From NCBI GenBank assembly GCA_937892275.1, contig CALAVG010000185.1:1-19705 (forward strand): DNA of 19,705 nucleotides, in the 5' to 3' direction. The notes below the pieces were generated by a model, which saw only the letters and a list, made by a program, of their open reading frames with translations, had not been told where the DNA came from and did no database searches. Numbering within the stretch: position 1 is the stretch's first letter; each line of letters opens with the position of its first letter. This document shows positions 7,011 through 14,649 of this stretch, in pieces. This stretch comes from an uncultured Methanomicrobiales archaeon. GTDB taxonomy: Archaea > Thermoplasmatota > Thermoplasmata > Methanomassiliicoccales > Methanomethylophilaceae. The translations under genes were made by a program, and so were the position numbers.

Positions 7011-8096
7011 TCAGCGTTTTGTGATGAGTCTCTTGGCCGTGAGGAGTTCGGCGCAGAGCACCGCTCCGCCCGCAGCACCGCGGAGGGTGTTGTGAGAAAG
7101 GCCAACGAACTTCCAGTCATAGACGGAATCGGGTCTGAGCCTCCCGACGGTGACGCCCATTCCGTGCTCGTAGTTCACGTCCAGAGCGACCTGGGGGCGG
7201 TTGTCCTCCTCCATGTACTTGATGAACTGCTTGGGCGCACTGGGGAGATCGAGTCTCTGAGGCTCTCCGGAGAACCTCTCCATCGCCCCGATCAGCTGTT
7301 CCTTGGTGGCCTGCTTCCTCAGCTTGACGAACACCGCTGCGGTGTGCCCGTACAGTACGGGGACACGGATGCACTGGCTGGTGATCTTGGGTTCGGTCGC
7401 AGGGATAATCTCTCCGCTCTCGACCCTTCCCCAGATACGCATGGGTTCTCTCTCGCTCTTCTCCTCCTCTCCGGAGATGAAGGGTATGACGTTGCCGACC
7501 ATCTCGGGCCAGGTGTCGAAGTTCTTTCCAGCTCCGGAGATGGCTTGATAGGTGGTCACGATGACCTCGTATGGTTCGAACTCCTTCCATGCCTCCAACA
7601 CGGGAGTGTAGCTCTGGATGGAGCAGTTGGGCTTGACCGCGATGAATCCGCGCTTGGTGCCCAGACGCTTCTTCTGAGCGTCGATGACCTCGATATGGTG
7701 GGGATTGATCTCCGGGAGTATCATGGGCACGTCAGGGGTCCACCTGTGCGCACTGTTGTTTGATACGACAGGCGTCTCGTGCTTTGCATATGCATCCTCC
7801 AGTTCCCTAATCTCGTCCTTGGACATGCTCAGGGCGCTGAACACGAAATCGACCTTCGAACAGATGTCGTCGATCTCGTTGACGTTCTGGACGATCATGC
7901 CTTTCACTTTCTCGGGCACCGGTGTCTCGATGCTCCAGCGTCCTCCGAGGGCCTCCTCATAGGTCTTCCCTGCGGAACGCTCGCTGGCCGCGAGCACGGT
8001 GATCTCATACCAGGGGTGGTCAGCCAGAAGGGAGACGAATCTCTGTCCTACCATTCCGGTGGCTCCCAGAATACCTGCCTTAAGTTTCTCAGACAT
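7011..8096 (-). CDS. asd: Aspartate-semialdehyde dehydrogenase
   Basis: This 361-aa enzyme reduces aspartyl phosphate to aspartate semialdehyde with NADPH, the branch point to threonine, methionine, lysine and isoleucine. The nucleotide-binding motif GATGMVGQ is at residues 11-18, SNNSAHRW at 112-119, the catalytic cysteine in KPNCSIQ is Cys158, and the catalytic His is probably His251 in YGHTAAV. The sequence belongs to the archaeal/fungal-type family. The open frame reaches ATG 8147, but that codon lies within the TATA box (8146-8153). Initiation near 8124 leaves ATG 8111 or ATG 8096; the latter, giving MSEKLKAGILGATG, matches the family N-terminus. No aspartokinase gene is adjacent. Confidence 0.93.
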   Translation of the reverse strand: MSEKLKAGILGATGMVGQRFVSLLADHPWYEITVLAASERSAGKTYEEALGGRWSIETPVPEKVKGMIVQNVNEIDDICSKVDFVFSALSMSKDEIRELEDAYAKHETPVVSNNSAHRWTPDVPMILPEINPHHIEVIDAQKKRLGTKRGFIAVKPNCSIQSYTPVLEAWKEFEPYEVIVTTYQAISGAGKNFDTWPEMVGNVIPFISGEEEKSEREPMRIWGRVESGEIIPATEPKITSQCIRVPVLYGHTAAVFVKLRKQATKEQLIGAMERFSGEPQRLDLPSAPKQFIKYMEEDNRPQVALDVNYEHGMGVTVGRLRPDSVYDWKFVGLSHNTLRGAAGGAVLCAELLTAKRLITKR

Positions 8097-8145
8097 GTCT
8101 ATCCAGTCCATAGCCGAAGCTTTTGGTCGGTGTAGAACTCCTTCC

Positions 8146-8153
8146 ATATATTT
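8146..8153 (-). promoter_or_regulatory. TATA box of asd
   Basis: AAATATAT on the minus strand predicts transcription from about 8124, leaving a short leader before ATG 8096. It argues against the longer reading frame starting at 8147. Confidence 0.5.
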
Positions 8154-8172
8154 AGTTGGGCCTTGGACGGTC

Positions 8173-8526
8173 TCAGTCGTTCTTCTTCACCGATGCCCTC
8201 AGCAGAAGGTATACGGCGGCCAGCACGATGGCGTACACTATAGGGAAGATGATGTCGTTGGCGAAGTAATAGACCAATATCGCTCCGCCGATAGCAAGCA
8301 AAGTGAATCCGAAGAATACCGCAGCACCCGAATCCGATGTTCCCCAGCGGTCAGCCTCATCGTTCCTGAAGAATGATGAGAGGAGCTCATAGGTACTGAA
8401 TATGACTATCGGCAATCCGATGGCCAGCAGCCATGATCCGTCCACATAGAAACATATGAGTCCAGCGGCGATGGACAGGAGGGCCATCGCACCGGTTATT
8501 GCGCCCCAATTGGTGTTGCTGCTCAT
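8173..8526 (-). CDS. Small four-helix membrane protein of unknown function
   Basis: This 117-aa protein has four hydrophobic segments near residues 8-28, 31-51, 66-87 and 91-110, with a charged linker (FFRNDEADRWG) between the second and third and a basic tail (ASVKKND). I do not recognise the family and no catalytic motif is evident. Its start lies 16 nt after the antiporter stop, so readthrough cotranscription is possible. A TATA-like element inside the last antiporter codons also gives exactly the spacing for a leaderless message. A role linked to ion transport is only a guess from position. Confidence 0.7.
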   Translation of the reverse strand: MSSNTNWGAITGAMALLSIAAGLICFYVDGSWLLAIGLPIVIFSTYELLSSFFRNDEADRWGTSDSGAAVFFGFTLLAIGGAILVYYFANDIIFPIVYAIVLAAVYLLLRASVKKND

Positions 8527-8542
8527 GGTATCCGGTATGGTG

Positions 8543-10351
8543 TCACTGATTTATAGGAGTTGATTCCTCTTCAGTGGCCCCTTCGGCTTGCTCCTCTTCT
8601 ATCTTTTCCCTGACATCATCGTTGATAGGGATCAGCGGCAGGAGGGGGATCTTCCCGTTCTTGATCAGATAGATGTGGCGCATCGTCAGCAGGAATATGA
8701 TCGGTACAGCTACTCCGATGTGGATGGGTGTCGCGAGATTATTGGGCACGAGGATTATGATGAATATGGCCAACGCTCCTCCGACGATCAGCGGATTGAG
8801 TATATCGTGGAACCTCATGTGCTTGTCGAATTCGTTGAAGTCCCTGTCGATCATCTTCACCGCATTCAGGATGTACAGGATGAGCCTCAGGTTCCTGGAG
8901 AATCCGATACAGGGTATCAGCAGAACGAGGAAGTTGACGGTCATCATAACTATCCTGCAGACGATGTCCTCGGCTCCGAAGTTATCCACGAACCATTGGC
9001 ATACGAAATCGTATGAGAAGTAGAAGATGACCTCGATCAGCACGATCAGGAAGATGTTGAAGTAGATGCTTGCGAACCCTTTTCCGAGCGTTTCCTTGGT
9101 TCCGACGGCCAGGCGGTCCAATCCGTTGTAAAGATTGTCCCTCTTCTCCGTGAGCTTCGTGAAGAACCTCATGAGGAACTTGGGACAGTGGTCGTGCATC
9201 GAATCATATGCCTGACCGGATACCTTGTTCAGTAGAGGCATCATTATCATAGACAGCAATGCTGCCCCGATGACAGCGGTATAGAATCCTTCATTGATGA
9301 CGCCGTTGTCCAATGCCTCCTTGGCGATAATGAATGCGAATTCTCCCATGGCGCACAGACCGATGGCGGAAAGGAATCCTGTACGGCTGTCCCCGTCGCC
9401 TATCCAGTAACCGAGGTACACGGTGGAGCTCTTACACACCAGGAATACCAGGAATATGATCACGATCAAACCTATGTTCTCGGTAAGACCGTTCAGGGTG
9501 ACCTCCATTCCGACAGATATGAAGAACATGGCCATGAACAGGCTCTTCAGGGGTTCTACGAAACTGTTGACCGCATCCTTCGGACGCGACGAACCGACGA
9601 TGATTCCCATCAGGAACGCTCCGATAGCGACGGACAGACCCATCTTGGTCGCAGCGTAACAGAGTACGAACAGACCTCCGATACAGAGCAGGGAGATCAG
9701 CTCGTCGTTGGACCTCTTGTAGTAATAATCAATGACCTTGGGGACGATGATGAGTCCCGCGGTGAAACAAGCGATCATGAACACGGCGATCTGGATGATG
9801 AGTATGACGAGGGCATCGCTGCTCATCTCGCTTCCCTGGAGCATGGGGGTCAGCATGGACAGCATTATGACCTGTCCGATGTCCTCCATGATGGTCACGA
9901 GGATCAACGTGTCGATGTGCTCCTTGTCCAGGTTACCTTGTGATTTCAGGACGGCAGTGACCACGGCCGTACTTGAACCGGATATGATACATCCGAGACA
10001 GATGCTCTGCAGCATGTCAAATCCCAGCACTAGTCCCGCGATCAGTCCTCCGATGACCATCAGCGGTAGCTGCACTATCGCGACGATCAAGGCGAATTTC
10101 CCTTGGCTCCTCAGCTGACGCAGGTTGATCTCCATACCTATGGAGAACATCAGCATGATCAATCCAAGATGGGAGAAGATATCGACGACATGCTGGCCGT
10201 CCTCTGTGAAGTTCAGGAAGTTGGCGATGATGATACCGGCCGCGAGGAACCCTATCAGAGGGGGCAACTTGATTCTGTTGCTTATAATTGACAAAAAAGC
10301 GGACAGAATGACCAGAGTTGCCATTGATGCGATCAGTACCGTTTCATCCAT
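8543..10351 (-). CDS. CPA2-family cation:proton antiporter (paralogue 1)
   Basis: This 602-aa membrane protein has a KefB/NapA-type exchanger core at residues 1-377, with IKLPPLIGFLAAGI (27-40), GLIMLMFSIGMEI (63-75) and GSSTAVV (125-131). The MEDI motif supplies Glu156-Asp157 at the position of the ion-binding acidic pair. Further core signatures are LGYWIGDGDSRTGF (313-326) and MGEFAFIIAK (335-344). No RCK/TrkA-N nucleotide-binding domain follows. Instead residues 378-602 contain about four more membrane segments (near 428-450, 464-485, 519-537, 543-563) and an acidic tail. Exchange of Na+ or K+ for protons is the family role; the ion is not readable here. A close paralogue lies at 15971-17812. 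A TATA element at 10396-10402 implies a leader of about 22 nt. Confidence 0.9.
   Translation of the reverse strand: MDETVLIASMATLVILSAFLSIISNRIKLPPLIGFLAAGIIIANFLNFTEDGQHVVDIFSHLGLIMLMFSIGMEINLRQLRSQGKFALIVAIVQLPLMVIGGLIAGLVLGFDMLQSICLGCIISGSSTAVVTAVLKSQGNLDKEHIDTLILVTIMEDIGQVIMLSMLTPMLQGSEMSSDALVILIIQIAVFMIACFTAGLIIVPKVIDYYYKRSNDELISLLCIGGLFVLCYAATKMGLSVAIGAFLMGIIVGSSRPKDAVNSFVEPLKSLFMAMFFISVGMEVTLNGLTENIGLIVIIFLVFLVCKSSTVYLGYWIGDGDSRTGFLSAIGLCAMGEFAFIIAKEALDNGVINEGFYTAVIGAALLSMIMMPLLNKVSGQAYDSMHDHCPKFLMRFFTKLTEKRDNLYNGLDRLAVGTKETLGKGFASIYFNIFLIVLIEVIFYFSYDFVCQWFVDNFGAEDIVCRIVMMTVNFLVLLIPCIGFSRNLRLILYILNAVKMIDRDFNEFDKHMRFHDILNPLIVGGALAIFIIILVPNNLATPIHIGVAVPIIFLLTMRHIYLIKNGKIPLLPLIPINDDVREKIEEEQAEGATEEESTPINQ
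8550..8555 (-). promoter_or_regulatory. TATA box inside the end of the antiporter gene
   Basis: TATAAA on the minus strand lies 24-29 nt before ATG 8526. It is made by the codons for Pro-Ile-Asn at the antiporter C-terminus, so the promoter is embedded in the upstream coding sequence. Confidence 0.45.
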
Positions 10352-10395
10352 GTGTTAACATCCCTTTGGAATGATGTTGCGGTAATCCCCACCCG

Positions 10396-10402
10396 TTTAT
10401 AT
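10396..10402 (-). promoter_or_regulatory. TATA box of antiporter 1
   Basis: On the minus strand ATATAAA, followed by CGGG, lies about 48 nt before ATG 10351. It predicts a start near 10373 and a short leader that includes AAGGGATG. Confidence 0.5.
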
Positions 10403-10568
10403 CGGTTGCGCAGGCGCGTGCGTATGTGCACTGGTGTTTCCCGATTTGCAGTAATTTGTCAGACGTTCCTCGGGGCGGTTGTTCATAACACCACTTTATG
10501 AAAGAGCAGTTTTGACCATCTGGTACATATGAAAAATGGTATGTTTTCCATGAAAATTCGGAAAAGCG

Positions 10569-10574
10569 TATATA
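10569..10574 (+). promoter_or_regulatory. TATA box of membrane paralogue A
   Basis: TATATA lies 23-28 nt before ATG 10597, so the message should be leaderless. Paralogue B has the same arrangement. The rest of 10403-10568 holds no gene; a loose dyad around 10530-10552 was the only other structure seen. Confidence 0.6.
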
Positions 10575-10596
10575 CTCATGCGTGCGATTCAGTATC

Positions 10597-11196
10597 ATGG
10601 CATTCTTTAGCGCTAAAAACGCTGGATTGGCATTCATGATCCTGGCTGTTGTCGAGGCAATTTCGGCAATTGTCATGATTGTGCTGTCATTCATGGACAT
10701 CGAGGACTTGGCAAAGTACTCAACAGCTTACTTCATAATCGTAGCGGTAGGTGCTCTCATCGCAGCCTGCCTGTACTTCACATTCGGTAAGAAAGTGAGG
10801 GATGGAGAGATCGACAGGAAGATCGACATCCTTGCACAGTATGTAAAGATCGTCGGAATCGTGACAATCGTCAGCGGAATCTGCAGTGCAGTCGCTGAGG
10901 CAGTTGGACTGGACGAGGTCTCGTTCGGTGCGGCACTCGGAAGCGCGATCATCTCGATCATCCTCGGTCTCATCATCATGTTCATCGCGAGCAAGATCAA
11001 CGATGGAAAGCAGACAACCGGAGACAAGATTATCTGGATCCTTCTCCTGGTCATCTTCGTCCTCTTGATCATCGCAGCTGTTGGAGAGATCATCGCTATC
11101 ATCACTCTGCCTGTCGGTATCTGTGACCTGCTCATCTACGTGTTCATGCTCACTCTGCTCGTCGACCCCGAAGTCAAGTCCGAAATGAACATGTGA
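10597..11196 (+). CDS. Six-helix membrane protein, tandem paralogue A
   Basis: This 199-aa protein starts MAFFSAKNAG and has about six hydrophobic segments near residues 9-32, 43-65, 85-105, 110-133, 144-167 and 168-190. A conserved cytoplasmic-looking loop, GKKVRDGEID, follows helix 2, and a short tail contains DPEV. I do not recognise the family. An in-frame GTG at 10582 would add five residues, but ATG 10597 aligns with the start of paralogue B and sits at leaderless distance from TATATA. The neighbouring gene B shares the motifs F-x-AKNAG, GKKV-x-DG, IVSG-x-CS and DPEV, so the pair arose by tandem duplication. Function unknown. Confidence 0.8.
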   Translation: MAFFSAKNAGLAFMILAVVEAISAIVMIVLSFMDIEDLAKYSTAYFIIVAVGALIAACLYFTFGKKVRDGEIDRKIDILAQYVKIVGIVTIVSGICSAVAEAVGLDEVSFGAALGSAIISIILGLIIMFIASKINDGKQTTGDKIIWILLLVIFVLLIIAAVGEIIAIITLPVGICDLLIYVFMLTLLVDPEVKSEMNM

Positions 11197-11295
11197 TTCT
11201 GAGAATCCAATAAACCTCTTACCCAAACCCCTTACACTGCATTCTTCTGGATCATCCAGTGAGCCGATCGTACCGTTTCCCATCTTGGAAAATCC

Positions 11296-11302
11296 TATAT
11301 AA
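11296..11302 (+). promoter_or_regulatory. TATA box of membrane paralogue B
   Basis: TATATAA lies 22-28 nt before ATG 11324, matching the spacing at paralogue A. The preceding spacer (11197-11295) holds no gene. Confidence 0.6.
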
Positions 11303-11323
11303 CGAGGTGTCCGTTTCGGTATC

Positions 11324-11935
11324 ATGGGAATCTTTACCGCTAAGAACGCGGGAAAAGCGTTCACGGTCGTCGGTGCCCTCACGTTGCTCGGAGGTATCCT
11401 GACCGTTATCCTGCCCTTTCTTCATCTGAGTGGGCTGGAGAATTATGATACGGTCTACTTTGTCATTTTGGCAATAGGGGAGTTCATCTCGGGCGCTTTG
11501 TACTTCGTGTACGGTAAGAAGGTGGACGACGGACACATATCCAAGATGATCGACGTTCTCTCGTACTTTACCAAGGTCGTCGGTGTGGCAGCGATCGTAA
11601 GCGGCGTATGCTCCACCGCGGCAGCCATGTATCCCGATACGGACATCGGAACATTCTTCGCAGGTGCGATATCTTCTATCGTTGTGGGTCTGATTCTAAT
11701 TATTACATCCACAAGGATCAAGGATGGAAGGAGACAATTCATCGACAAGGCCATCTGGACGATCCTCCTGATCGCATTCATGATCCTGTTCCTCGTGTCC
11801 CTGATGGAGGTCATCGGAGTCGACAGCGTGGTCGCAGGAGCCATCGGTGTCCTCACCTACGTCTTTATGATCATCGTCCTCTTCGACCCCGAGGTCGAGG
11901 TGGCCATGGGGATCAGGGCCGAGGAGAATCTGTGA
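11324..11935 (+). CDS. Six-helix membrane protein, tandem paralogue B
   Basis: This 203-aa protein starts MGIFTAKNAG and repeats the plan of its upstream neighbour: six hydrophobic segments, the loop GKKVDDGHIS after helix 2, KVVGVAAIVSGVCS in helix 3, a RIKDG loop after helix 4, and a C-terminal FDPEV. It has a longer tail ending RAEENL. The family is not recognised. It has its own promoter, so the two copies can be expressed separately. A seven-T tract follows. The clear but diverged similarity suggests an old duplication retained for separate roles, which is an inference. Confidence 0.8.
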   Translation: MGIFTAKNAGKAFTVVGALTLLGGILTVILPFLHLSGLENYDTVYFVILAIGEFISGALYFVYGKKVDDGHISKMIDVLSYFTKVVGVAAIVSGVCSTAAAMYPDTDIGTFFAGAISSIVVGLILIITSTRIKDGRRQFIDKAIWTILLIAFMILFLVSLMEVIGVDSVVAGAIGVLTYVFMIIVLFDPEVEVAMGIRAEENL

Positions 11936-11960
11936 AACCCCTTTAACCCAAACTCATTAC

Positions 11961-11967
11961 TTTTTTT
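11961..11967 (+). terminator. T7 tract after paralogue B
   Basis: Seven consecutive Ts lie 26 nt after the stop of paralogue B, with no stem. This is the usual form of an intrinsic archaeal terminator. Confidence 0.5.
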
Positions 11968-12045
11968 CCACTTTCGGACATACCTTTCGGATGCTGGCTT
12001 CGATTCTTGTGCAAAGTTGTTCGGTCACCCCTCCGTGTGATGTTC

Positions 12046-12051
12046 TTAAAC
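12046..12051 (+). promoter_or_regulatory. TATA-like element of the 173-aa gene
   Basis: TTAAAC (within TTCTTAAACAA) lies 23-28 nt before the GTG at 12074, the leaderless spacing seen at other genes here. It is a weaker match to the TATA consensus. Confidence 0.4.
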
Positions 12052-12073
12052 AACCCCGGGTGTAAGGCATCCT

Positions 12074-12595
12074 GTGACGCAGAACGACGAGATGAGGGGG
12101 CTGATGGTCTCCGCACTGAGGAAGTTGGACCGCAGCTTCGGCAGATACAATTCGGGAAGGGTGATTGCGGGCAACAAGGTGCCTTCCTACAAGGACGTCC
12201 TCGACAGGGAGGATCCGCTGAGGCTCACCCAGAGGGTGTTGGTCATGCCGGTGATGATGTACCTGGGATACTCGTCTCTGCATTCAGGAGAGGTGTTCGA
12301 GGGAAAGGTGCCTGGTGTGTCCATAGCGACGGTGTCGATGAACTCCGTACTGTCCTCGGCATCGTCCAGGATGTTCCTGGCGATGAATGCGGACCACGCT
12401 CCGAGGGGGATAGCCACAGACGGTTTCAAATGGGCTTTGGCCGTCAGGGATGGGGATGCGAACAGGATATGCGCTGTATCGGATCTCAGGCCGTATTACA
12501 TCGAGGTCCTCGACAGGGACAGGTTCCGCGAAGCGGAATCGGAGGACGACGGCGCATTGACGGAGTTCATACAAACCTTCACCAACCAATACTAA
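12074..12595 (+). CDS. Unrecognised soluble protein, 173 aa
   Basis: The frame starts at GTG 12074 (MTQNDEMRGLM) and has no membrane segments or signal peptide. A patterned core reads RVLVMPVMMYLGYSS, later APRGIATDGFKWALAVRDG, then SDLRPYYIEVLDRDRFRE. The order of a P-x-x-x-x-LGY helix and a later TDG-x-x-W strand loosely recalls the N-terminal nuclease-like domain of HsdR-type proteins. However, no E-x-K catalytic motif is seen, so at best this would be an inactive relative. A long overlapping frame on the same strand (12007-12843) is rejected as a shadow because it runs through the next promoter and gene start. The gene sits just upstream of the transglutaminase-like gene, which has its own promoter. 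Confidence 0.65.
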   Translation: MTQNDEMRGLMVSALRKLDRSFGRYNSGRVIAGNKVPSYKDVLDREDPLRLTQRVLVMPVMMYLGYSSLHSGEVFEGKVPGVSIATVSMNSVLSSASSRMFLAMNADHAPRGIATDGFKWALAVRDGDANRICAVSDLRPYYIEVLDRDRFREAESEDDGALTEFIQTFTNQY

Positions 12596-12597
12596 CC

Positions 12598-12603
12598 TTT
12601 ATC
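12598..12603 (+). promoter_or_regulatory. TATA box of the transglutaminase-like gene
   Basis: TTTATC begins 3 nt after the stop codon of the upstream gene and lies 23-28 nt before ATG 12626, giving a leaderless message. Confidence 0.5.
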
Positions 12604-12625
12604 ACGGAGGCCCGTTTCCTTTATT

Positions 12626-13771
12626 ATGATGAAAGGCAGGGACCTGTTCACCGTACTTATCCTGGCGGCCGCCATAGCGGCCGTATCCGTTGCCCTAGTG
12701 GTAACGATGCCGTCAGGGACGACGGATATGGGCCCTTCCGATACTGTAAGCCCTGCGGTGCCGGAGACGGAACCGGAGGCCGAATCCTCACAATACCCCG
12801 AAGGCATCTCTTTCGATCAGAACACAGGTGTACTGAGCTCTGATGAATCGGTCACATGGTATATCGTCGACGAGCTCACAGAGAGCGAGAATAAGGTCAG
12901 ATGGACATACGTAGGGAACAGCGTGACGTTCGATCCCGGACTGTACACGGTGACCGTCGGCAACGAGACTTTTAACGTGATCATGGGCGGCGTCCATACG
13001 AACACAGTGTCCTGGAATTACTGGTTCAAAGGTACCAGCTATGATGTTTCGGTCACATACGACATCGATCTCTCGGAGCTTGCCGAACTGACCTTGGAGA
13101 ACCGTGAACAGAACAGGTACATGTCCAAGAGCTTCTCGAACCTTCCTTCTTTGGTCTACGTGAACGATACGGTTTGTTCCATAGTCGCCCAGCTCGAGAA
13201 GAGATTCGTCGAGATCGGTGGAGATCTATCCGACAGACAGTCTTATGCCGATTTCCTGGTATCCTTCGCACAGCTGGGGATCAAGTATCCCAACTGGGTT
13301 GACGGTTCAAGCGACAAGCAGGTCTGGGGGATCGACGAGTATTGGGCGAAGAGTCTCGAGACGCTGTTCTTCATGAAAGGCGATTGCGAGGATTCAGCCG
13401 CTGCGGCATGCTCACTGTTCAAGGCTGCAGGGTACAGGACTGCGATGATAGGAGTATCCGGACACGTGACCGCCGCGGTATCCTTGGAGGAGTTCACAGA
13501 AGTGGATATGACTGAGGTGTCTTCCCACAATCTGTTGTACAAGACATTCACTCTTGCTAAGGGCACATCCGCAGTCGCGGACGATCCCCAGGACATAGTC
13601 TATTACGGTGTGGACACGACCAAGAAGCAGGTCCCCGTGGGATACATGCTGAATGGATCCGTCAACAACATCGGCAAGAATACGAAATGGGGAACAGCAG
13701 GTTTCTACCCTGTGACATCAGACCGACGACGGAGGTATCCATTCGTCGTCAAACGTCTTCGCGTCAGATAA
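12626..13771 (+). CDS. Membrane-anchored transglutaminase-like protein
   Basis: This 381-aa protein has an N-terminal hydrophobic segment (residues 8-27) acting as signal or anchor, then a Pro/Glu/Thr-rich linker (28-57), so the rest is probably outside the cell. Residues 58-140 look like beta-rich repeats. Residues 205-290 hold a transglutaminase/cysteine-protease-like core, with Cys253 in KGDCEDSAAAACSLFK and His280 in GVSGHVTAAV. The third catalytic residue is not certain. The GDCED box is shared with BTLCP-type and transglutaminase-fold proteases, so peptide-bond cleavage or cross-linking at the cell surface is plausible but unproven. The last 54 bases overlap the convergent metallo-beta-lactamase-fold gene, and the tail there is unusually arginine-rich. 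Confidence 0.82.
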   Translation: MMKGRDLFTVLILAAAIAAVSVALVVTMPSGTTDMGPSDTVSPAVPETEPEAESSQYPEGISFDQNTGVLSSDESVTWYIVDELTESENKVRWTYVGNSVTFDPGLYTVTVGNETFNVIMGGVHTNTVSWNYWFKGTSYDVSVTYDIDLSELAELTLENREQNRYMSKSFSNLPSLVYVNDTVCSIVAQLEKRFVEIGGDLSDRQSYADFLVSFAQLGIKYPNWVDGSSDKQVWGIDEYWAKSLETLFFMKGDCEDSAAAACSLFKAAGYRTAMIGVSGHVTAAVSLEEFTEVDMTEVSSHNLLYKTFTLAKGTSAVADDPQDIVYYGVDTTKKQVPVGYMLNGSVNNIGKNTKWGTAGFYPVTSDRRRRYPFVVKRLRVR

Positions 13772-14551
13772 TTCAAGTTCCTCTCCGACATCCAATACCA
13801 TGAGGTCGTGTCCGGCTATCGTCCTGACACCGGTGGCCTCCTGAGCGAGTGTGGCCTCCTTGTCGGGACCCCTGCGGATTATCACCACTCCGAGGTGGAT
13901 GAATATCGCCAGTTCCGGTTTTACGATGTCGATGAACTTGATCGCGTCGTCAGTGCACAGATGGTACTTGATGCGGTTGCCCATCGGTGTCGTGACAGGA
14001 AGGATCAGTACGCGGGTGCCTATGTACTGCCGTGCGATCTCCTCGGTGAATTCAGTGTCGCTCACATAGGAAACCAACCCGTTCTCCGTGTGGAAGACGA
14101 ATCCGACGTTGGTGGGATCGCTGTGCTTTGCCATCTTTATGTCGACCTGCATCCCGTCGACATCGAGGACATCTCCGGGTCTGAAGATGCTGTATCCTTC
14201 TACAATACCAAGATGGTACTTGGACAGGCACGGCCCAAGTCCGCCTTCTCCTTCGATGACCGTAGGGGAGCCGTAGATGTGTCCGCCCTTCTTCCATCCG
14301 CCGCGGGACATCCCTTCAGCGATGGACTCCGCATCCGAATAGTGGTCGGGGTGGCAGTGCGATATGATCACGGATTTTGTGTTCCCGACATCATAGTGGA
14401 TCCTGTGCATCTGGACCAGTGCGCCCGGCCCTGGATCCACGTTGAGCATCTTACCGTCATGCTCTATGAGTATGCCTCCGGTGGACCGCACCTGATACAT
14501 GGTGGTATGGCGGCCGCCGCCAGTGCCTAGGAATGTTATACGGAAGGACAT
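13718..14551 (-). CDS. Metallo-beta-lactamase-fold hydrolase
   Basis: This protein starts MSFRITFLGTGGGR and contains the dinuclear metal motif HCHPDH within ISHCHPDHYSD, a VDPGPGAL strand, KHSDPTNVGF, VSYVSDTEF and a C-terminal FIHLG. These are hallmarks of soluble MBL-fold hydrolases of the RNase Z/PhnP-like broad group. The substrate cannot be read from the sequence. The frame extends upstream to 14644. ATG 14551 is chosen because it yields the family N-terminus. ATG 14599 lies 21-26 nt from the TATA element at 14620-14625 and is a real alternative that would add 16 residues. Its 3' end overlaps the convergent transglutaminase-like gene by 54 bases, and it is divergent from the deaminase gene. 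Confidence 0.88.
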   Translation of the reverse strand: MSFRITFLGTGGGRHTTMYQVRSTGGILIEHDGKMLNVDPGPGALVQMHRIHYDVGNTKSVIISHCHPDHYSDAESIAEGMSRGGWKKGGHIYGSPTVIEGEGGLGPCLSKYHLGIVEGYSIFRPGDVLDVDGMQVDIKMAKHSDPTNVGFVFHTENGLVSYVSDTEFTEEIARQYIGTRVLILPVTTPMGNRIKYHLCTDDAIKFIDIVKPELAIFIHLGVVIIRRGPDKEATLAQEATGVRTIAGHDLMVLDVGEELELSDAKTFDDEWIPPSSV

Positions 14552-14619
14552 TATGCTCACGGGTCCGATGCGTTCCGTATTCATAAGTCCATTGTTCATG
14601 CGAATCGCTATGGTCAACC

Positions 14620-14625
14620 TATAAA
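14620..14625. promoter_or_regulatory. TATA element between divergent MBL and deaminase genes
   Basis: TATAAA on the plus strand (TTTATA on the minus) is the only strong TATA-like sequence in the 98-nt gap. It lies 25-30 nt before the deaminase ATG at 14650, fitting a leaderless message. In the other direction it lies 21-26 nt before an in-frame ATG at 14599 of the MBL gene. Confidence 0.5.
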
Positions 14626-14649
14626 TCGCATAGGAAGGATTCATCGCTC

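Noticed and set aside
10530..10552. Loose dyad ATGAAAAATG / TGTTTTCCAT upstream of paralogue A
   Set aside because: Only 7 of 10 positions pair and the region is AT-rich, so chance is likely.
11247..11259. Palindrome CTGGATCATCCAG between the paralogues
   Set aside because: It is short, with no second copy near paralogue A and no T tract; not enough to call an operator or terminator.
12007..12843. 278-aa frame on the plus strand
   Set aside because: It overlaps the 173-aa gene and the start of the transglutaminase-like gene, is Gly/Arg-rich with no domain, and runs across their promoter.
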